Positions 5,636 to 7,647 of a DNA stretch of 7,647 nt are shown here, one piece after another; positions within the stretch are counted from its first letter, which is position 1, and every line of letters begins with the position of its first letter. Origin of the DNA: Deltaproteobacteria bacterium (GTDB taxonomy: Bacteria; Desulfobacterota; SM23-61); NCBI GenBank assembly GCA_026388915.1, contig JAPLIW010000639.1, forward strand, positions 1-7,647. Reading direction: 5' to 3'. A program made the position numbers and the translations under genes. The notes under the pieces are model-generated. The model was given only the letters and a program-made list of their open reading frames with translations. It had not been told where the DNA came from and did not search any database.

Positions 5636-6364
5636 ATGATCTTGAACGCTACCATGGCCTTGTGGGCGGCTGTGACGACCATCGTTTATACCCTGGTTAT
5701 AGGATCTGCGGTCCTATTCATCAGTCTTTTCAGCAAAACGGGGAGAGCCCCTTATACCCTCGGAAGACTTTGGGCCTGGCTGATTATAAAGACCAATCGG
5801 GTAAAGGTGCGGATTCAAGGGCTTGAAAAGATAGAGGGAAAGCGCTCTTACGTGTTTATCTCCAACCATTCCAGCAATCTGGATCCCCTGGCGGTAGCCT
5901 GGAAATTGCCCAACCCATTGCGGTTTATAGGAAAGCGCTCCCTGGAAAAGATTCCTCTCTTTGGTTGGGCTGCGCGACGGGCGAATGTCATTTTCATCGA
6001 CCGGAGCGACAGCCCGAAATCCATCGCCCGGATCAACCAGGCCATCAAGGGACTCAAGGACGGAATCAGCGCCTACTTCTTTGCCGAAGGAACCCGAAAC
6101 GTGGGCGGGGAGCTGCAGGCTTTCAAGAAAGGCGGCGTGGTCCTGGCTCTCAAGGCCAAGCTCCCCATTGTGCCCATCACCATCCTGGATGGCCACAAGC
6201 TTTTCCCCAAGAGGGCGCTGCACATAAAACCAGGGGTTATGAGTGTCATTGTGGACGAGCCGATTGATACTACCCCCTTCACCGAGGAGGACCGGGAAAC
6301 AGTTTTGGAAAAGGTAAGGTCCATCATCTTTCAAAACCTGCAGCGCCACGGCGCCGCTTCGTAG
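5636..6364 (+). CDS. plsC: 1-acyl-sn-glycerol-3-phosphate acyltransferase
   Basis: This protein acylates lysophosphatidate to phosphatidate in phospholipid synthesis at the inner face of the membrane. A single N-terminal hydrophobic segment (about residues 7-33) would anchor it. The catalytic block NHSSNLD at 77-83 is the NHx4D motif (His78, Asp83). It is followed by the substrate-binding GWAARRANVIFIDR (110-123), FAEGTRN (149-155, EGTR) and VPITILDG (179-186). The 242 residues are a normal length. The start follows a weak GGCGGGG site, and no better start fits the family. It is followed after 82 bases by a DUF493 gene on the same strand. Related acyltransferases share these motifs, so the acceptor is the likeliest, not the only, possibility. 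Confidence 0.93.
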   Translation: MILNATMALWAAVTTIVYTLVIGSAVLFISLFSKTGRAPYTLGRLWAWLIIKTNRVKVRIQGLEKIEGKRSYVFISNHSSNLDPLAVAWKLPNPLRFIGKRSLEKIPLFGWAARRANVIFIDRSDSPKSIARINQAIKGLKDGISAYFFAEGTRNVGGELQAFKKGGVVLALKAKLPIVPITILDGHKLFPKRALHIKPGVMSVIVDEPIDTTPFTEEDRETVLEKVRSIIFQNLQRHGAAS

Positions 6365-6446
6365 AAGAGCCCAGTCAGCACAGGAATGATCCAAAATTCG
6401 TAATGGCACAAAATTCCATCCCCAATCCCCGCAAAGGAATTCCCCC

Positions 6447-6710
6447 TTGGAGGATCCATCTCTTCTGAGTCTTCAAGCCAAACTGGATGAGTTCTACACC
6501 TTTCCCTGCTGCTATGTTTTCAAGTTCATCGCTCCCATGGCCCGGGTGGACGAACTCGCCGAATTGCTCAAGGGAAGGCCCTTCACCACCCGGTATTCAA
6601 AGAACGCCAGATACGTGAGTTTCACCGCGGAATGGGAAGTGAGATCCAGCGAGGAAGTGATTTCCTTTTACCGCGAGGCGGCGAAGATCAAAGGAGTAAT
6701 CGCCCTGTAG
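6447..6710 (+). CDS. DUF493 (YbeD-like) protein
   Basis: An 87-residue protein with the DUF493 pattern: FPCCYVFKFIAP (19-30), a helix VDELAELLKG, TTRYSKNARYVSFTAEWEV (47-65), and a final helix SSEEVISFYREAAKIKGV. E. coli YbeD has the same ferredoxin/ACT-like alpha-beta layout and length. The family is small, cytoplasmic and of unknown or probably regulatory role. The start is TTG at 6447-6449, preceded by AAAGGAA with six bases of spacing; no ATG is available before the conserved FP motif. It probably shares a transcript with plsC. Confidence 0.85.
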   Translation: MEDPSLLSLQAKLDEFYTFPCCYVFKFIAPMARVDELAELLKGRPFTTRYSKNARYVSFTAEWEVRSSEEVISFYREAAKIKGVIAL

Positions 6711-6990
6711 GGATCCCGCCCGGGGGCGCTTCAATAGCATCGGAATGAAATCGATGCGGTGAAGGCTTCCTTATCCCGCTGAGGTCCCACGCCTCGTCAT
6801 CTGGCTGCCGAATCTGGTGATGGGCAAGTAGTCCCAAACCGATATAAAATCGGCACCAACTCCTAGATCCGTTCTCACTCAGTATTAGCCTGATTCCCAA
6901 GAAGCGTTAATGATAATCTGTCTTTGAGGAGAATCCCAAAAGGCAGATGCTCTTCGAGTAAGCTGTCTCCTTTCAATTTCAGGAGGAGTT

Positions 6991-7053
6991 ATGACCTGGT
7001 CGCACAAAAAGCCCCTTTTCTCAGTTAGAGGAATGGGGCTTCTTTGCAGGTGA
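6991..7053 (+). CDS. Possible 20-codon small ORF with strong ribosome site
   Basis: AGGAGGAG (6981-6988) stands just before ATG at 6991, opening MTWSHKKPLFSVRGMGLLCR and closing at TGA 7051-7053. Its codons from about the seventh on lie inside the hairpin at 7009-7041. The ribosome site is as good as any in the window, but the peptide resembles nothing I know and is too short to judge by composition. It could be a leader peptide, a decayed gene start or chance. Confidence 0.25.
   Translation: MTWSHKKPLFSVRGMGLLCR
7009..7041. terminator. Strong hairpin, probable bidirectional intrinsic terminator
   Basis: AAGCCCCTTTTCTC and GAGGAATGGGGCTT pair over 14 positions with one T-T mismatch and one G-T pair, closed by AGTTA. 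Read on the minus strand the stem runs into TTTTT (to 7006). On the plus strand it is followed by CTTTG, giving a weaker U-tract. It would end plus-strand transcription from plsC and the DUF493 gene. No minus-strand gene that would need it is visible. Confidence 0.65.
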
Positions 7054-7115
7054 AATGGTGTTTTCCGATGGTGGGAGGGGAAAGTACCGGAATAAAAGAA
7101 CTGAGGTGAGATTGA

Positions 7116-7340
7116 ATGAATGAAAGAATTGTTATCGATCCGGAAGTCCAGCATGGCAAACCGGTGATTCGTGGAACGCGTGTTCCCATCACCCGCATTC
7201 TTGATGGACTGGCGGGGGGCATGACCCAAAAGGAGATTATGCGAGAATATGAAGTAACCGAAGAAGACATTTTAGCTGCCCCTGGGTATGCTTCCGACCT
7301 AATCGAATCTGAAGAATTTCACCCTCTTCCTTTATTCTAA
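7116..7340 (+). CDS. DUF433 family antitoxin-like protein
   Basis: The 74 residues carry the DUF433 signature: IVIDPEVQHGKPVIRGTRVPI (residues 5-25), then a helix-turn-helix-like part with ILDGLAGGMTQKEIMREY and VTEEDILAA. These proteins are usually the antitoxin partner of a DUF5615/PIN-like toxin encoded immediately downstream. GAGGTGA with six bases before the ATG sets the start; the overlapping ATG at 7120 is out of frame. The length is nearly normal. A proline in the last helix (AAPGYAS where AALxYA is usual) may weaken it. The toxin gene behind it is broken (7313-7440), so this would be an orphan antitoxin, possibly able to neutralise a related toxin elsewhere. Confidence 0.88.
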   Translation: MNERIVIDPEVQHGKPVIRGTRVPITRILDGLAGGMTQKEIMREYEVTEEDILAAPGYASDLIESEEFHPLPLF

Positions 7341-7440
7341 ACCTGCTAGAGACCTTTCTAAAGCAAGAACAAATCGTCACTCAAATCATCGGCAAATCGG
7401 CAAACTGCTCATCGTTGAACGCGGTCGAATCAGAATTTGA
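7313..7440 (+). pseudogene. Frameshifted C-terminal remnant of a DUF5615/PIN-like toxin
   Basis: In the frame two bases ahead of the antitoxin the sequence reads RISPSSFILNLLETFLKQEQ and then IVTQIIGK. One step further, in another frame, GKLLIVERGRIRI ends at TGA 7438-7440. The two frames join perfectly if one copy of the 8-base tandem duplication at 7388-7403 is removed, giving IIGKLLIVERGRIRI. A helix after R-x-x-P and a final strand ending in G-R-I-R-I is how DUF5615 (VapC45-like) toxins end. The N-terminal two thirds, including the acidic D-E-N-type start of these nucleases, is missing, and the fragment overlaps the antitoxin end. The family call rests on the tail alone. Confidence 0.6.
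7388..7403. repeat. Exact 8-base tandem duplication (ATCGGCAA twice)
   Basis: ATCGGCAA occurs twice head to tail. Eight is not a multiple of three, so it shifts the frame of the toxin remnant; removing one copy restores a continuous reading. Confidence 0.85.
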
Positions 7441-7469
7441 AGTTGAAAAATGCGGAGACGGTAATAACA

Positions 7470-7487
7470 TATCTAAGTATCTAAGTA
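7470..7487. repeat. 8-base tandem duplication (TATCTAAG twice)
   Basis: Two perfect head-to-tail copies plus two bases of a third. This is the second 8-base duplication within 100 bases of the one in the toxin remnant. Confidence 0.8.
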
Positions 7488-7638
7488 ATGACGATTCAAA
7501 AATAGGGACTCCTGGCTTCTTCCTGAAATCGTCCCGAAATCGTCGGTTGAAAGATTTTGTCAGAAGGTGTAGATTTCAATTGGCAATTGAGGTTTGGATA
7601 TACTTTTCATTTCTGGAATTTTGGCCAAGTGCGTACAG

Positions 7639-7645
7639 TGGCACG
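7639..7645 (+). promoter_or_regulatory. Possible -24 element of a sigma-54 promoter
   Basis: TGGCACG matches the -24 half of the sigma-54 consensus (TGGCACG-N4-TTGC) exactly. The -12 half would fall just past the window edge, so only half of the site can be seen. Confidence 0.3.
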
Positions 7646-7647
7646 CT

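Larger units (their letters stand above)
6711..7115. other. Intergenic stretch of about 400 bases without a convincing gene
   Basis: Frames on both strands are short or overlap without family resemblance. Small inverted repeats are visible: GCATCG/CGATGC around nine bases (6737-6757) and CCGAT/ATCGG around five bases (6839-6853). A strong hairpin lies at 7009-7041 and a possible 20-codon ORF at 6991-7053 (both listed). Base composition is lower in GC than in the plsC region, which fits a junction with the antitoxin-bearing segment. Confidence 0.5.
7441..7647. other. Right-end stretch with no recognisable gene and several short tandem repeats
   Basis: I see no coding signal. It holds an 8-base duplication (TATCTAAG twice, 7470-7485), GAAATCGTC repeated with an 11-base period (7525-7544) and two adjacent CAATTGR heptamers (7578-7591). 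The sequence is AT-rich compared with the left of the window and looks like decayed or regulatory DNA. Confidence 0.5.

Noticed and set aside
6688..6900. A 70-codon minus-strand frame with GLGLLAHHQI, faintly like a transposase tail
   Set aside because: It overlaps the DUF493 end, has no convincing ribosome site, and the resemblance is too short to support an insertion sequence. No terminal inverted repeats were found.
6885..7229. A 114-codon minus-strand frame
   Set aside because: It crosses the terminator hairpin and lies antisense to the DUF433 gene; no family pattern.
7313..7647. Plus-strand frame open from 7313 to the window end without a stop
   Set aside because: It has no ATG, only its first part resembles the toxin tail, and beyond the 8-base duplication the sequence is low in coding character, so the continued opening is probably chance.

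Overview
The window looks like a chromosomal piece of a bacterium of fairly high GC, most like the Desulfobacterota (former Deltaproteobacteria) from the mix of genes: a DUF465 protein, a DUF493 protein, a proteobacterial-type IlvB/IlvN pair and a short-form IlvC. The lineage is an inference from family resemblance only.

Left part (1-4717, minus strand): a promoter near 4689-4717 drives a compact branched-chain amino acid operon. The order is a DUF465 helical protein, ilvB (TTG start, overlapping the previous stop), ilvN and, after a 120-base gap, ilvC. Past ilvC lies a tandem ABC ATPase of ModF type that runs off the left edge. IlvB and IlvN make acetolactate or acetohydroxybutyrate from pyruvate and 2-oxobutyrate. 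IlvC converts these to the dihydroxyacids of the valine, isoleucine and leucine pathways.

Middle (4718-5640): a divergent intergenic region, a small plus-strand cupin gene, and a broken C-terminal end of a short-chain dehydrogenase (SDR) on the minus strand. This part is rich in degenerate tandem heptanucleotide arrays. At least four arrays with different 7-base words sit exactly between genes (962-996, 4834-4854, 4871-4947, 5344-5420). They bracket the ilv block and the cupin gene, and one abuts the SDR fragment. They are the most unusual structure in the window.

Right part (5636-7647, plus strand): plsC (1-acylglycerol-3-phosphate acyltransferase), a DUF493/YbeD-like gene, then about 400 bases with no convincing gene but with a strong hairpin terminator and a possible 20-codon ORF. 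After that comes a DUF433 antitoxin-like gene. Directly behind it I read the C-terminal remnant of its usual DUF5615/PIN-like toxin partner, without the toxin's start and core and further frameshifted by an exact 8-base tandem duplication. The last 200 bases hold more short tandem duplications and, at the very edge, a perfect -24 element of a sigma-54 promoter.
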